Source of the DNA: JTS-AC122 sp050246015
Lineage (GTDB): Bacteria; Planctomycetota; Phycisphaerae; Phycisphaerales; UBA1924
Direction of reading: 5' to 3'
DNA: 64,000 nucleotides
NCBI GenBank assembly: GCA_050246015.1
Contig: JBFWWU010000017.1
Span: 1 to 64,000, forward strand
Of this stretch, positions 1 to 9,140 are shown piece by piece (positions within the stretch are counted from its first letter, which is position 1; each line of letters starts with the position of its first letter). A program made the translations under genes and the position numbers. Under the pieces are notes generated by a model that was given only the letters and a program-made list of their open reading frames with translations, was not told the origin of the DNA and did no database searches.

Positions 1-740
<740 letters not shown>

Positions 741-819
741 GAGTGGAGAGGGAAGCGAAGACGAGAGGAGAGGAACGGGGGAGCAGGAGCGGGGAAGAAG
801 ACGCACGGGCGAAGCGGCG

Positions 820-2103
820 ATGATCATCCGGCGGATACCCGAGGACTTTGCAGTCGAGGAAGAACTCGCGGCGGAGGTCGTGGGCTCGTGGGGTTCGGCG
901 TGCACGCCCGAGACCCCGGTCGCGGTGTATGCGCTGCGGAAGAACTCGCTGACGACGCCGGAGGCGGTGCACTGGCTCGCCAAGTCGCTGGGAGTGCGCG
1001 AGGGGTTGGTTTCGCACGCGGGGCTGAAGGACAAGCACGCGGTGACGACGCAGCACGTCTCGGTGCGCGAGCCGGACGCGAAGAAGCGGGCCGCGCTGGC
1101 GGCGGAAGCGCGGGGCGACAACGGGCACGGGTGGTCGGCACGCCGGGTCGGATGGTGTCGCGAGGACCTGAAGTCGGCGGAGATCCGTCGGAACCGGTTC
1201 AGGATCGTGGTGCGGGATCTGACGCCGGCGGACGTGCGCGAGATGGATCGGCGGATGCGGCTGCTGGCCGATGCGCCGACGGGCGGCGGGGGCGGCCCGG
1301 CGCCGCTGGTCGTGGTGAACTATTTCGGGGATCAGCGGTTTGGTTCGGCGCGGCACGGGGGCGGGTGGATCGCGTCGCACCTGCTGCGCGGGGAGTTCGA
1401 GGCGGCTCTTCGGCTGGCGATCGGCACGCCGGCGCGGAAAGACACGGGCAAGAAGCGAGTGTTTTCGCGCGTCGCGGCGTCGGGGTGGGCGGCGGAGGGA
1501 GACCTGGTAGCATGGGCGGCGCTGGTCGAGCAACTCCCGCGGTGTCCGGAACGGCGATCGATTGAGGCCCTGGCGCGGGGGGGAACATTTAGAGAGGCGT
1601 TCGCCGCGCTGCCCGCGTTCACACAGCACATGAGCGTCGAGGCGTATCAGTCGCATCTATGGAACGAGATCGTGCGCCGGTTTGTGCGTTCGCTGGCAAC
1701 GTCACCCGGCGGATCACACGATTCAGAGCGCCTGCTGACTGCGTCGGATTCGTACGGGGACCTGGTGTTTCCGGAAGCAACGCTGGTCACGGATGCGATG
1801 CGGCGGATGGAGTTGCCGATGCCTTCGACGAGGGTGTCGTATATCGAGCCGTGGAGGTCGCTGGTTGTCGATGTGCTCGCCGACGCGGGGTTGTCGCTCG
1901 ATCGGCTCACGATACCGGGGATGCGCCGGCCGGCGTTCGGCGATGCGATGCGACGCGTATTCGCCGACGTGGACGAGATTGACATGTCGGGTCCCGGAGC
2001 GGACGAACTGGCGCGATCGAAGGGGCGGCTGAGGCGGACGGTCTCGTTCGCGCTGCCGCGCGGGGCGTACGCGACGGTGCTGCTGCGGGCGATTGGGTGT
2101 TGA
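820..2103 (+). CDS. truD: tRNA pseudouridine(13) synthase TruD
   Basis: TruD converts U13 of certain tRNAs to pseudouridine in the cytoplasm. The 427-residue protein shows the family hallmark HAGLKDKHAVTTQHVSV at residues 66-82. Asp71 in GLKDKHA is the expected catalytic aspartate. A second conserved motif, NYFGDQRFG, follows near residue 167, and the C-terminal segment contains RVSYIEPWRSLV and a typical RR(T/S)VSFALPRGAYATVLLR ending. The length is a little above the usual 350-400 residues, with Gly/Pro-rich linkers. ATG at 820 is the first start that keeps the N-terminal PEDFAVEE motif; no strong ribosome-binding site is visible. The gene appears monocistronic. Confidence 0.93.
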   Translation: MIIRRIPEDFAVEEELAAEVVGSWGSACTPETPVAVYALRKNSLTTPEAVHWLAKSLGVREGLVSHAGLKDKHAVTTQHVSVREPDAKKRAALAAEARGDNGHGWSARRVGWCREDLKSAEIRRNRFRIVVRDLTPADVREMDRRMRLLADAPTGGGGGPAPLVVVNYFGDQRFGSARHGGGWIASHLLRGEFEAALRLAIGTPARKDTGKKRVFSRVAASGWAAEGDLVAWAALVEQLPRCPERRSIEALARGGTFREAFAALPAFTQHMSVEAYQSHLWNEIVRRFVRSLATSPGGSHDSERLLTASDSYGDLVFPEATLVTDAMRRMELPMPSTRVSYIEPWRSLVVDVLADAGLSLDRLTIPGMRRPAFGDAMRRVFADVDEIDMSGPGADELARSKGRLRRTVSFALPRGAYATVLLRAIGC

Positions 2104-2208
2104 GGTGCGGCGCGGGGTCGTCGCAAGCGCGGTACGACCGGCCGAGTGCCCGAACGAGAACAGGCCGGAATCCGCGGCATCGGCAGTGGCGATTCACCGA
2201 TCGAGGAG

Positions 2209-2586
2209 TTATTCGAAGGTGACGTTGTTCCAGCGCTGGCGGGTGCCGTAGGTGCGGATCTTCTGGGCCCACTCGATCTTGCTGTCGCGTTTGGCCTGGC
2301 GGGCCATCTCGGTGAGCAGGGCGGTGTAGTAGTCCTCTTCGCTCACGCCGGGCTTGAGCAACCCGTTGACGCTTTTCTCGGCGAGGGGCTGGGCGTGGTT
2401 GTAGAGGGTCATGAAATAGGCCTTGTCTTGTTTGTAGAGGTCGGAATCTTCAAGTTTGGTCGTGCCCTCGGCCTTCCATTTCTTGATGTCGCCGGCGCGT
2501 TTGCTGGCGTAATACCCGAGCAAGCCGCCGACGGCGATGAGCGCGACCACGAGCAGAACGACGATGCGAACAAGGGGCTTTTTCAT
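2209..2586 (-). CDS. Small membrane-anchored protein of unknown function
   Basis: This 125-residue protein has a single N-terminal hydrophobic segment (about residues 6-26: RIVVLLVVALIAVGGLLGYY) after a short basic start MKKPLVR. That topology implies one transmembrane anchor or an uncleaved signal with the rest outside the cytoplasm. The remainder is charged and mostly helical with no motif I recognise; YKQDKAYFMTLYNHAQPLAEK and GVSEEDYYTALLTEMARQAKRD are its most distinctive parts. It lies about 100 bases downstream of the MFS permease gene on the same strand, so the two may be cotranscribed. The ATG at 2586 is chosen because the reading frame upstream is Arg/His/Pro-rich and not protein-like. 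Confidence 0.7.
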   Translation of the reverse strand: MKKPLVRIVVLLVVALIAVGGLLGYYASKRAGDIKKWKAEGTTKLEDSDLYKQDKAYFMTLYNHAQPLAEKSVNGLLKPGVSEEDYYTALLTEMARQAKRDSKIEWAQKIRTYGTRQRWNNVTFE

Positions 2587-2687
2587 GGGTGACCCGAGGA
2601 GATTGGTGCGGAACCACGGAAGGGGGAAAGTGTAGGCGGGGGCGCGAATTTGGAAACAGCCAGCCTCGCCGCGCCAGCCGACGGGGA

Positions 2688-4043
2688 CTACCCGGGGGAA
2701 TCGACCGTTGGGCGACGATCCCGGAAGAGCGCGATGAAGAGGAACATGACGACCGCGGCGAAGAGGGCCGGGATGATCCAGATCATCTTCCAGTTCCGAA
2801 CGTCGGGCGCGCCGGGGGACTGGGTGGTGTAGAAATCGACGAGGTTGCTGAAGAGGATGGCGCCGAGGCCCAGCCCGAGGCCTTGCGTGAGCAGCACGAG
2901 GAAGCCCTGGGCTTGGCCTCGGATTTCCTTGGGGGCCTTGCGGTCGACGTAGATGAACCCGGTGACGAAGAAGAAGTCGTAGCAGATGCCGTGGAGGACG
3001 ACGCCGAAGATCGCCATCGACAGGATGTAGTTGTCGGCGGCGCCGGCGAAGAGGGCGTAGCGGACGACCCAGGCGAGCATGCCGACAGCGAGCATCCACT
3101 TGACGCCCAGACGGGCGAAGAAGAGGGGCATGAGGAGCATGAAGATGATTTCGGACATCTGCCCGTACTGCATGGTGAGGGTGGCGTTGAAGGGCGTGCC
3201 GCCGGGGGGCACGTGATGGGATCCGACGCCGTCAACAAAGGTGCGGGCGTAGGCGTAATAGCCGGCGAGGGGGATGCAGACCAGGAAGGAGCAGACGGCG
3301 AAGACGAGGTAACTGGGCTGGGCGAGGAGTTTGAGGGAATCCAGGCCGAGGATCTGGCGGATGGAGGTGTGCTTGCCCGCGCCGGGGGCGGGCGTGTGCG
3401 GGAGGAAAAAGGAGAAGAGTCCCAGGAGGAGACCGGCGGCGCCGGCGACGTAGAACTGAACGGGGGACTTGTCGCCGCCGTCGATCCAGGCAAGGTCGAT
3501 CCCCCAGGTATTGAGGTTTCCCCCGACGACGATGCCGCCGACGATCCAGCCGATGGTGCCGAAGACGCGGACGAGCGGGAACTGCTTCTCGGGGGAGGAC
3601 ATGTGGTGGAAGCAGAGGGTGTTGGTGAGGCCGAGAGTGGGCATGTAGCAGAGCATGTGCGCGAGGAGCATGAGGACGAAGGGGTGGAGGAAGGTGAGCG
3701 GGGTGGCGGGGTCGAGCGAGGCGACGACGCCGGGGACGCCGAGCAGGACGGCCCCGCCGAGGAGGTGCATGACAGCCAGGACGCGCTGGGTGGGAAAGAA
3801 ACGGTCGGCGATGAGGCCGAGGAAGAAGGGGGAGATGACGGCGGCGATGGGCCCGACGGTGTAGGCCCAGCCGGTGAGGCCCTTGAGGTTCTGCACGTCC
3901 ATCCACCCGGTCATGGAGACGTACCAGGCGCCCCAGACGAAGAACTGGAGAAACATCATGGTGCTCAGCAGCGCGGTGGTGGCGGCGCGGGAACCCGCGG
4001 GGCTCGGTGCGACGGTGGCGGAGATCGAGGCGGGGTCGGACAT
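2688..4043 (-). CDS. MFS permease, nucleoside:H+ symporter-like
   Basis: A 451-residue polytopic inner-membrane transporter. The start region MMFLQFFVWGAWYVSMTGWM, the following LIADRFFPTQRVLA loop and the mid-protein LVRVFGTIGWIVGG are characteristic of the nucleoside:H+ symporter family (NupG/XapB-like) within the MFS. About twelve hydrophobic segments can be counted, with a soluble loop between the two halves (around residues 215-235). Near the C-terminus, the APKEIRGQAQGFL loop is also family-typical. ATG at 4043 has GGAG five bases upstream; an in-frame ATG at 4058 is an alternative. Substrate is not certain: nucleosides or sugars are possible. It is divergent from the HD-like gene at 4179, sharing a 135-base intergenic region. 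Confidence 0.85.
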   Translation of the reverse strand: MSDPASISATVAPSPAGSRAATTALLSTMMFLQFFVWGAWYVSMTGWMDVQNLKGLTGWAYTVGPIAAVISPFFLGLIADRFFPTQRVLAVMHLLGGAVLLGVPGVVASLDPATPLTFLHPFVLMLLAHMLCYMPTLGLTNTLCFHHMSSPEKQFPLVRVFGTIGWIVGGIVVGGNLNTWGIDLAWIDGGDKSPVQFYVAGAAGLLLGLFSFFLPHTPAPGAGKHTSIRQILGLDSLKLLAQPSYLVFAVCSFLVCIPLAGYYAYARTFVDGVGSHHVPPGGTPFNATLTMQYGQMSEIIFMLLMPLFFARLGVKWMLAVGMLAWVVRYALFAGAADNYILSMAIFGVVLHGICYDFFFVTGFIYVDRKAPKEIRGQAQGFLVLLTQGLGLGLGAILFSNLVDFYTTQSPGAPDVRNWKMIWIIPALFAAVVMFLFIALFRDRRPTVDSPG

Positions 4044-4178
4044 TCCGGCTCCTTGCATCGGCCGGCGAGTCATGCCGCCGGTCCGCGGGATAAGAGCATA
4101 CCCGAAGACGCGCCGCGGTGTCGAGTGGGCCGCGGCGGGGCATCGTGTCGCGCCGAGCCGGTGATAGAATCGGCCCCT

Positions 4179-4775
4179 ATGCCGCACACCACCGCCGACA
4201 TCGCGACGTTGTTCCCGAACCTGATGGATATCAAGGACGGTGGGCCCGGGGGGCTTCGCGACCGCGTAGCGGCGGTGTGGAACGAGGCCCTCACGACCGG
4301 CTGCGGGGGCAAGGGGTGGACGTTTGATGAGATTCGCGCGATCCCGTTCACGCTGCTGGCGGGGAAGATCGACCTGAGGTTTGTCGAGCACCTCAACAGT
4401 TGCTGCAAGCAGTGCATCGCGATCGCGGGCGTGCTCAAGGACGTCTTCGGCGCGCGGATCCCGGTGAACCTGGATTACCTGATCGCGGGCTCGCTGCTGG
4501 CGGACGTGGGGAAGATGCTCGAGTTTGACAAGAAGCCGGGGCCGGACGGCAGGCCCGCGCCGGTGAAAGGGCACTTCGGCGACATGCTGCGACATCCGTT
4601 CAGCGGGGTCGCGCTGTGCTACAAGCACGGGATCCCGGCGGAGGTGATGCACATCGTCGCGACGCACAGCCACGAGGGTGACAAGGTGGAGCGGACGATC
4701 GAGTCGTGGATCTTCCACCACGCGGACTTCATTGATTTCGACATCGCCAAGGTGCTGGGGAAGAAGGCGTCGTGA
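4179..4775 (+). CDS. HD-like (phosphohydrolase fold) protein with altered HD pair
   Basis: This 198-residue cytoplasmic protein resembles HD/HDIG-type metal-dependent phosphohydrolases. The helical core LDYLIAGSLLADVGKMLEF aligns with the usual ...HD(I/V)GK... helix, and RHPFSG, ATHSHEGD and HHADFIDFD follow in the positions where further metal ligands are expected. However, the defining His of the His-Asp pair is Ala (LLADVGK), so the metal site may be incomplete or bind differently. VEHLNSCCKQC upstream could supply the first His. ATG at 4179 is the first start after the intergenic region. Function and substrate are unknown. It is divergently arranged with the MFS permease. Confidence 0.72.
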   Translation: MPHTTADIATLFPNLMDIKDGGPGGLRDRVAAVWNEALTTGCGGKGWTFDEIRAIPFTLLAGKIDLRFVEHLNSCCKQCIAIAGVLKDVFGARIPVNLDYLIAGSLLADVGKMLEFDKKPGPDGRPAPVKGHFGDMLRHPFSGVALCYKHGIPAEVMHIVATHSHEGDKVERTIESWIFHHADFIDFDIAKVLGKKAS

Positions 4776-5004
4776 GTGAGGGTGCCCGGAGGGCGAGGGT
4801 GGCCGGGGAAGTGCAGCACGATGCCCTCTTTTGCCGATTGAAAGGGGTCCGTACGGGCTCGCGACGCGGCGCGGAGCGGGTGCCGGCGTGGCTACGCTTG
4901 GCTCCCGCCCGACCGGCATGACTCCGGCGCGCGGGCCGTGAAATCGCGGGGACCGCAGCCCAAATAACCGGTGCGGACCACGGTGCGGCATCCACGAGAA
5001 CAGC

Positions 5005-5820
5005 ATGAACACACCGACGGCCCCGTCTCTCCCCCTTCCTTCCAACACCACACATGTATCAGGCGACGTGCCTGAGCGTGCGCCCATCAAGAACGGGACG
5101 CTGCCCGCGGGAGGTCCGGCGGTGATGCCGGCGCCACGGCGCGGGAGCGCACCCGGCGAGGGGCGCCACGCGGGCCCGGCGACCCGCGGCGTCGGCCAGG
5201 CGGTGCGCGGGCGGTTCGCGTTCGCGCGAGAGTTTCTCAAGGAGCCCAAGGAAATGGCCGCGGTCGCGCCGAGCTCGCGGCACCTGGCGCGCAAGATGGT
5301 CGAGGGGTTCGACTTCGCCGGCGCGAGCGCCGTCGTCGAATACGGTCCGGGGCTGGGGACATTCTCCAACGCGATCATCCAGCGGATGCACGCGGCGGGG
5401 GTGTCGGGGAGCGACGTGGCGCCGGGCTCGTGCCGCTTCATCGCGATCGAGCGCAACGAAAAGATGGCTGAACTGTTCCGGCAGCGCCACACGCCCGGCG
5501 ACGTGACGCTGTACTGCGATGACGCGGCCAACGTCCGGTCGATCTGCACCCGCGAGGGGATCGATCAGGTGGACTACGTCGTGAGCGGGCTGGGGTGGCC
5601 GAGTTTCAGCGATGACGTTCGCGAACGCATCCTGAGCGCGACGGCGGAGGTGCTGCGATCCGGGGGAGAGTTCCGGACGTTCGGCTACCACGTCGGACTG
5701 ATGCTGCGGGGCGCGTGGCACTTCCGGCGCGTCGTGCGCCGGCTGTTCAGCGAGGTGACGATCAGCGAGGTGGTGTGGCGGAACATGCCCCCGGCGTTCG
5801 TGTACCGCTGCATCAAGTAG
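5005..5820 (+). CDS. SAM-dependent methyltransferase, phospholipid N-methyltransferase (PmtA)-like
   Basis: A 271-residue protein with about 70 disordered N-terminal residues rich in Pro/Gly/Ala, then a class I methyltransferase domain. The segment AREFLKEPKEMAAVAPSSRHLARKMV is the pattern typical of PmtA-type phosphatidylethanolamine N-methyltransferases. It is followed by the SAM-binding motif VVEYGPGLGTFSNAII and the acidic strand end FIAIERNEKM. The later GWPSFSDD...EVLRSGGEFRTFGY also fits the family. PmtA-like enzymes methylate phosphatidylethanolamine at the inner membrane face, but homologues can have other substrates, so the substrate is inferred. ATG at 5005 is the only ATG before the conserved core that leaves a plausible leader; a shorter protein starting later is possible. 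Confidence 0.82.
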   Translation: MNTPTAPSLPLPSNTTHVSGDVPERAPIKNGTLPAGGPAVMPAPRRGSAPGEGRHAGPATRGVGQAVRGRFAFAREFLKEPKEMAAVAPSSRHLARKMVEGFDFAGASAVVEYGPGLGTFSNAIIQRMHAAGVSGSDVAPGSCRFIAIERNEKMAELFRQRHTPGDVTLYCDDAANVRSICTREGIDQVDYVVSGLGWPSFSDDVRERILSATAEVLRSGGEFRTFGYHVGLMLRGAWHFRRVVRRLFSEVTISEVVWRNMPPAFVYRCIK

Positions 5821-5829
5821 CGCGCGGCG

Positions 5830-6840
5830 CTACGAAAGCAGGGTGATGGCGAGGGTGAGGCAACCAAAGAGCAGGACGGCGGCCTGCACCGGGCGGTCGC
5901 CGGCGGCGAGTTCCGTGGGATCGTCATAGGCGCCGCGCTCGAGCATCACGATGCAGCGCAGCAGCCCGTAGGTCGCCGGGAGCATCGTCAGCCACATGAG
6001 ATAGAAGCGGTGGCGCGAGAGCCAGTGCATGAACGAAGGGGGTTCGATGGCGGGGGCGGATGACGGCGCGGCAAGGTGCGCGGCGCCGAACATCGCGGCG
6101 CGGTCCTCGACGTAGCCGGCGTAGGTGATGAGCGTGGCGACGGCGGTGACGACGACGAGCATGCGGAGCAGGTCGTCGGTGTAGACGGCCTGGACGCCGC
6201 GGATCGAGGCCACGTCCGCGCCGGCGGCTTGCATGGTGCGGCGCTCGCCCAGGCGCTTGCCCAGCGAGAGGAACATGGCGAGGAAGAACGTGCAGTTGAG
6301 GAGCCAGGGGCTGGGCTCGATCCCGGTCGCGACGCACCCGCCGACGACGCGCAGCACGAACCCGCCGGCGAGGCTGATGACATCAAGGATGACGACGTGC
6401 TTGAGCGAGGCGCTGTACGCGAGCACGTTCACGATGTAGAGGCCAAGCGGAACCGAGAAGGCGGCGACCGAGGAGGCCGGAACCAGGACGAGCATGATCG
6501 CGGCGAGGACGAAGAGCGATGCCCCGAAGGCGCGGGCCGTGGCGACCGGCACCGCGCCGCTGGCGATGGGCCGGCGACGCTTGCGCGGGTGGAGCCGATC
6601 GGCGTCGCGGTCGCGGATGTCGTTGAAGACGTAGCAGGCGCTGGCGGCCAGGCCGAAGGCGACGGCGGCGGCGGCGGCGCCCAGCCAGTCCACGGGCTTC
6701 CCGTCCGCGTACCCGTAGAGAGGGCCGATGAGAACGAACCCGCACTTGGCCCACTGCTTGGGGCGCGCGAGCCTGAGGAGCGACCGCCACAGCGAGCGCT
6801 GGATCGGCTGGGCAACTGGCTCGGTGATCGGCTGGGTCAT
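5830..6840 (-). CDS. UbiA-family prenyltransferase, decaprenyl-phosphate phosphoribosyltransferase-like
   Basis: A 336-residue integral membrane protein. The signature NDIRDRDADRLHPRKRRRP (near residue 92) is the Mg-dependent polyprenyl-phosphate site of UbiA enzymes, and the RLHPRKRRRPIASG variant preceded by LARPKQWAK is the form seen in decaprenyl-phosphate phosphoribosyltransferases (DPPR synthase type). The second Asp-rich motif appears to be the VVILDVISLAGGFVLR region. About nine hydrophobic helices are visible. Such enzymes move phosphoribose onto polyprenyl phosphate to make a lipid-linked pentose donor. ATG at 6840 is followed by a short polar leader. It lies downstream of the ADP-ribosylglycohydrolase gene on the same strand and near glycan-type genes (9141, gmd). 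The exact lipid acceptor is inferred. Confidence 0.85.
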   Translation of the reverse strand: MTQPITEPVAQPIQRSLWRSLLRLARPKQWAKCGFVLIGPLYGYADGKPVDWLGAAAAAVAFGLAASACYVFNDIRDRDADRLHPRKRRRPIASGAVPVATARAFGASLFVLAAIMLVLVPASSVAAFSVPLGLYIVNVLAYSASLKHVVILDVISLAGGFVLRVVGGCVATGIEPSPWLLNCTFFLAMFLSLGKRLGERRTMQAAGADVASIRGVQAVYTDDLLRMLVVVTAVATLITYAGYVEDRAAMFGAAHLAAPSSAPAIEPPSFMHWLSRHRFYLMWLTMLPATYGLLRCIVMLERGAYDDPTELAAGDRPVQAAVLLFGCLTLAITLLS

Positions 6841-6942
6841 GATGATCGGACACGGAATAACCGGATGCACCGCGGAAGATCGTACTTCGCTCCGCGGGAC
6901 GCCTGGGTTCGGTTCATTATCGGTTGAAGGTCGGTCGCGGCG

Positions 6943-9045
6943 TCAATCGGCACGGATCGACTTGCCGGTCGGCTTGCCGGTCTTGACGGCGAGGTAGAAA
7001 TAGTCGACGTCGTGCTGGTCAACCGTCCCGTCGCCGTCGAGATCCACGGGCCGGGAGAGCCAACTGACGAAATCCACCGCGTCGACGCGGCCGTTGTAGT
7101 CGCGGTCGAACACGGGAACGTCAGGCGGATCGACCGGAGGGGTGAGCGCGTCGAGTTCGGCGATCGTGACGAAGGCATCGCGCCCGCCGGGAAACCCGAG
7201 CAACCGCACGCCGCGCGCCACCATCGGCGTCGCGAGGGCCCAATCGATGAACTGAAACGGACGCGCCGGGTCAGGCGGCAAGGACGCGAGGGTCGCGCCC
7301 GGGGGTGAAACCCACTGGCCGCCGATCAGCACCTGCACGCGCGGAGAGACAAGCCAGCCTCCCTGCAGGTCGGCGCGATCGAAATGGTTTCCTTCGATGA
7401 ACCGGATGGTGTGCACGAGCACGTCCCGGGAGTACGTGACGCTGAACGCCAGTTCGATCCCCGGCGGATCGCCCGACCCCTGCGTCGAATAGAAGACTCG
7501 CTCCCAGTCGTTGGCTTCGACGCCGGAGAAGTCCGACTCCTCGGCGTTGCAGATCCGGGGCACGAGGCTGAAGCCGTAGTCATATGGATAGACGAAGGGC
7601 GGATTCGACGGGAGGGCGGTGGACGCCGCGGACACGGCGCCGCCGTCGGCGCGGACGCGCGCGTTGCTGCTGCGCATGCATTCGCGGACGCCGGGGTTGA
7701 AGAGCAGCGCGCTGTCGTCGACATTGGCGGCCAAGGGGATGGACGGGGGAAGGACCCATCGGCGCGTGAGCGGGTTCACGATCCCGCCCGCGGCGGTGAT
7801 GCAGCGCTGCGAGATGTCAGCCATGCGCGAAGCCATCATGGTGAAGGTGTCCTCGGCGGCCGGATCCGAGGGCAGCAAGTCCGGCAGGGCATCGCGCGTG
7901 GGCGTGTGGGTGAAGCGGTCGGAGAGCGGCTGGCCCGGAAACTGCGCGACCAGCGCGTCGTAGCCGAGCATCAGGCCCAGGAGCCCGCCGAGCGTCGCGG
8001 GCTGGTTGTCGCAGTCCCACCCGGCGAGCGTGCCGATCTGGATGGTGCGGCGGAAGTCGCCGCGGCCGTAGAGGAGCGACATGATCCCCGTGGCGAAGTT
8101 GATGGACGACTCGCTCCAGCCGCGGTAGAAAAAGCCGTGGTCGCCGGCGTGCAACTGGTAGCGGTCGTAGATCCGATCGCGCGTGAGTTCCCAGTTGTCG
8201 GGATCGGGGTTTGAGAGAAACTCGGCGAGCACGAAGTCACAGACATCGGCTGACTTTGAGGAGTCGGGGATGAACCGGCGTGCCTGGCGAACCAGCCAGA
8301 GGACTCGTTCCGCGGGCGTGAGCGAGGCGGGCGCCAGGGTGGCGAGGGAGTACATGACGACGTAGGCCTGGCTGGCGTGGACAGCGTTGCCGTAGGCGGT
8401 CGTGCGGATGGGCAGGTCGGCCATCTCGAGTGCCTGCGCGGGCATCCCGGGGTTCATGGCGCCGAAGAACTCGGTGGTGAGTTGGGCATCGATCATGGTG
8501 CGGAAGATGTTGCAGGCGCCGAGGCTGGTGCCGGGGGGAAGCACGCCCCGCTCCATGAGCCCGCGGGCCGCCGCGTTGGAGATCCAGATGTGGTGGTTGA
8601 CGTGGGCGCGCCAGAAATCGGCGATCTGAAGTCCCGAGAGCCGGGTGTCGTTCAGCGTCGTGAGCGCGTGCAGGTACACATATTCGATGTCGGTATCGTC
8701 GTCCGCGCGCCAAGGGTCCTGGAAGACGAAGTCGAGCGGCGGGTAACCCGGGGCGAGGACCTGGCCCCAGGCATCATCGGTGAGGAACGGAGGACCGACG
8801 TAGGCGTTCTCGATCGGCAGGCCGGTCCAGTTGCCGATGACTTCGCCGAGCCACATCGCCCGGAGCCGGTCTTCGTAGTCGCCGCGGTCGATGACGCGGG
8901 GGTGCGAAACCTGCGCGTCGGCCCGGTGGGCGGCGAGCAGGAACGACGCGACCGCGGCCACCACGACGCCAACGGTCCGGACGACCCTGCGGGTTGATCG
9001 ATCGCGGGGCACTCCGCGCGACGGAAAACGTTCAAAGCGTGTCAT
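6943..9045 (-). CDS. Secreted ADP-ribosylglycohydrolase-family protein with dockerin-like tail
   Basis: A 700-residue exported protein. After an Arg-rich start comes a hydrophobic segment (VVVAAVASFLLAAHRADAQ, about residues 27-45), which reads as a signal peptide. The domain from about residue 55 to 450 is an ADP-ribosylglycohydrolase (DraG-like) fold: MWLGEVIGNWTGLPIEN, then ADDDTDIEY (114-122) and the late LAGWDCDNQPATLGGLLG hold the acidic metal ligands expected. A beta-rich discoidin-like segment (about 455-640) follows. The C-terminus (about 650-700) carries two EF-hand-like dockerin repeats, DRDYNGRVDAVDF and DLDGDGTVDQHDV. ATG at 9045 precedes the signal peptide. The secreted location is odd for this family, which usually acts on cytoplasmic ADP-ribosylated proteins. 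Confidence 0.85.
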   Translation of the reverse strand: MTRFERFPSRGVPRDRSTRRVVRTVGVVVAAVASFLLAAHRADAQVSHPRVIDRGDYEDRLRAMWLGEVIGNWTGLPIENAYVGPPFLTDDAWGQVLAPGYPPLDFVFQDPWRADDDTDIEYVYLHALTTLNDTRLSGLQIADFWRAHVNHHIWISNAAARGLMERGVLPPGTSLGACNIFRTMIDAQLTTEFFGAMNPGMPAQALEMADLPIRTTAYGNAVHASQAYVVMYSLATLAPASLTPAERVLWLVRQARRFIPDSSKSADVCDFVLAEFLSNPDPDNWELTRDRIYDRYQLHAGDHGFFYRGWSESSINFATGIMSLLYGRGDFRRTIQIGTLAGWDCDNQPATLGGLLGLMLGYDALVAQFPGQPLSDRFTHTPTRDALPDLLPSDPAAEDTFTMMASRMADISQRCITAAGGIVNPLTRRWVLPPSIPLAANVDDSALLFNPGVRECMRSSNARVRADGGAVSAASTALPSNPPFVYPYDYGFSLVPRICNAEESDFSGVEANDWERVFYSTQGSGDPPGIELAFSVTYSRDVLVHTIRFIEGNHFDRADLQGGWLVSPRVQVLIGGQWVSPPGATLASLPPDPARPFQFIDWALATPMVARGVRLLGFPGGRDAFVTIAELDALTPPVDPPDVPVFDRDYNGRVDAVDFVSWLSRPVDLDGDGTVDQHDVDYFYLAVKTGKPTGKSIRAD

Positions 9046-9140
9046 GGGTGGAACCAATGCGAACCCTGATGGAGAAACGTCCGAAATAATCTCACGCATC
9101 CGAAGTCTACAACAATCGCGGACGATTCAAGCGTGAAAAC

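Noticed and set aside
2589..4178. Long plus-strand open frame opposite the MFS permease
   Set aside because: It is Asp/Glu/Gly-rich with no domain and is the antisense of a clear transporter; high GC gives long open antisense frames.
4044..5549. Extension of the MFS frame far upstream
   Set aside because: The upstream part is Arg/Pro-rich and overlaps two good genes on the other strand; the family start and a ribosome-binding site lie at 4043.
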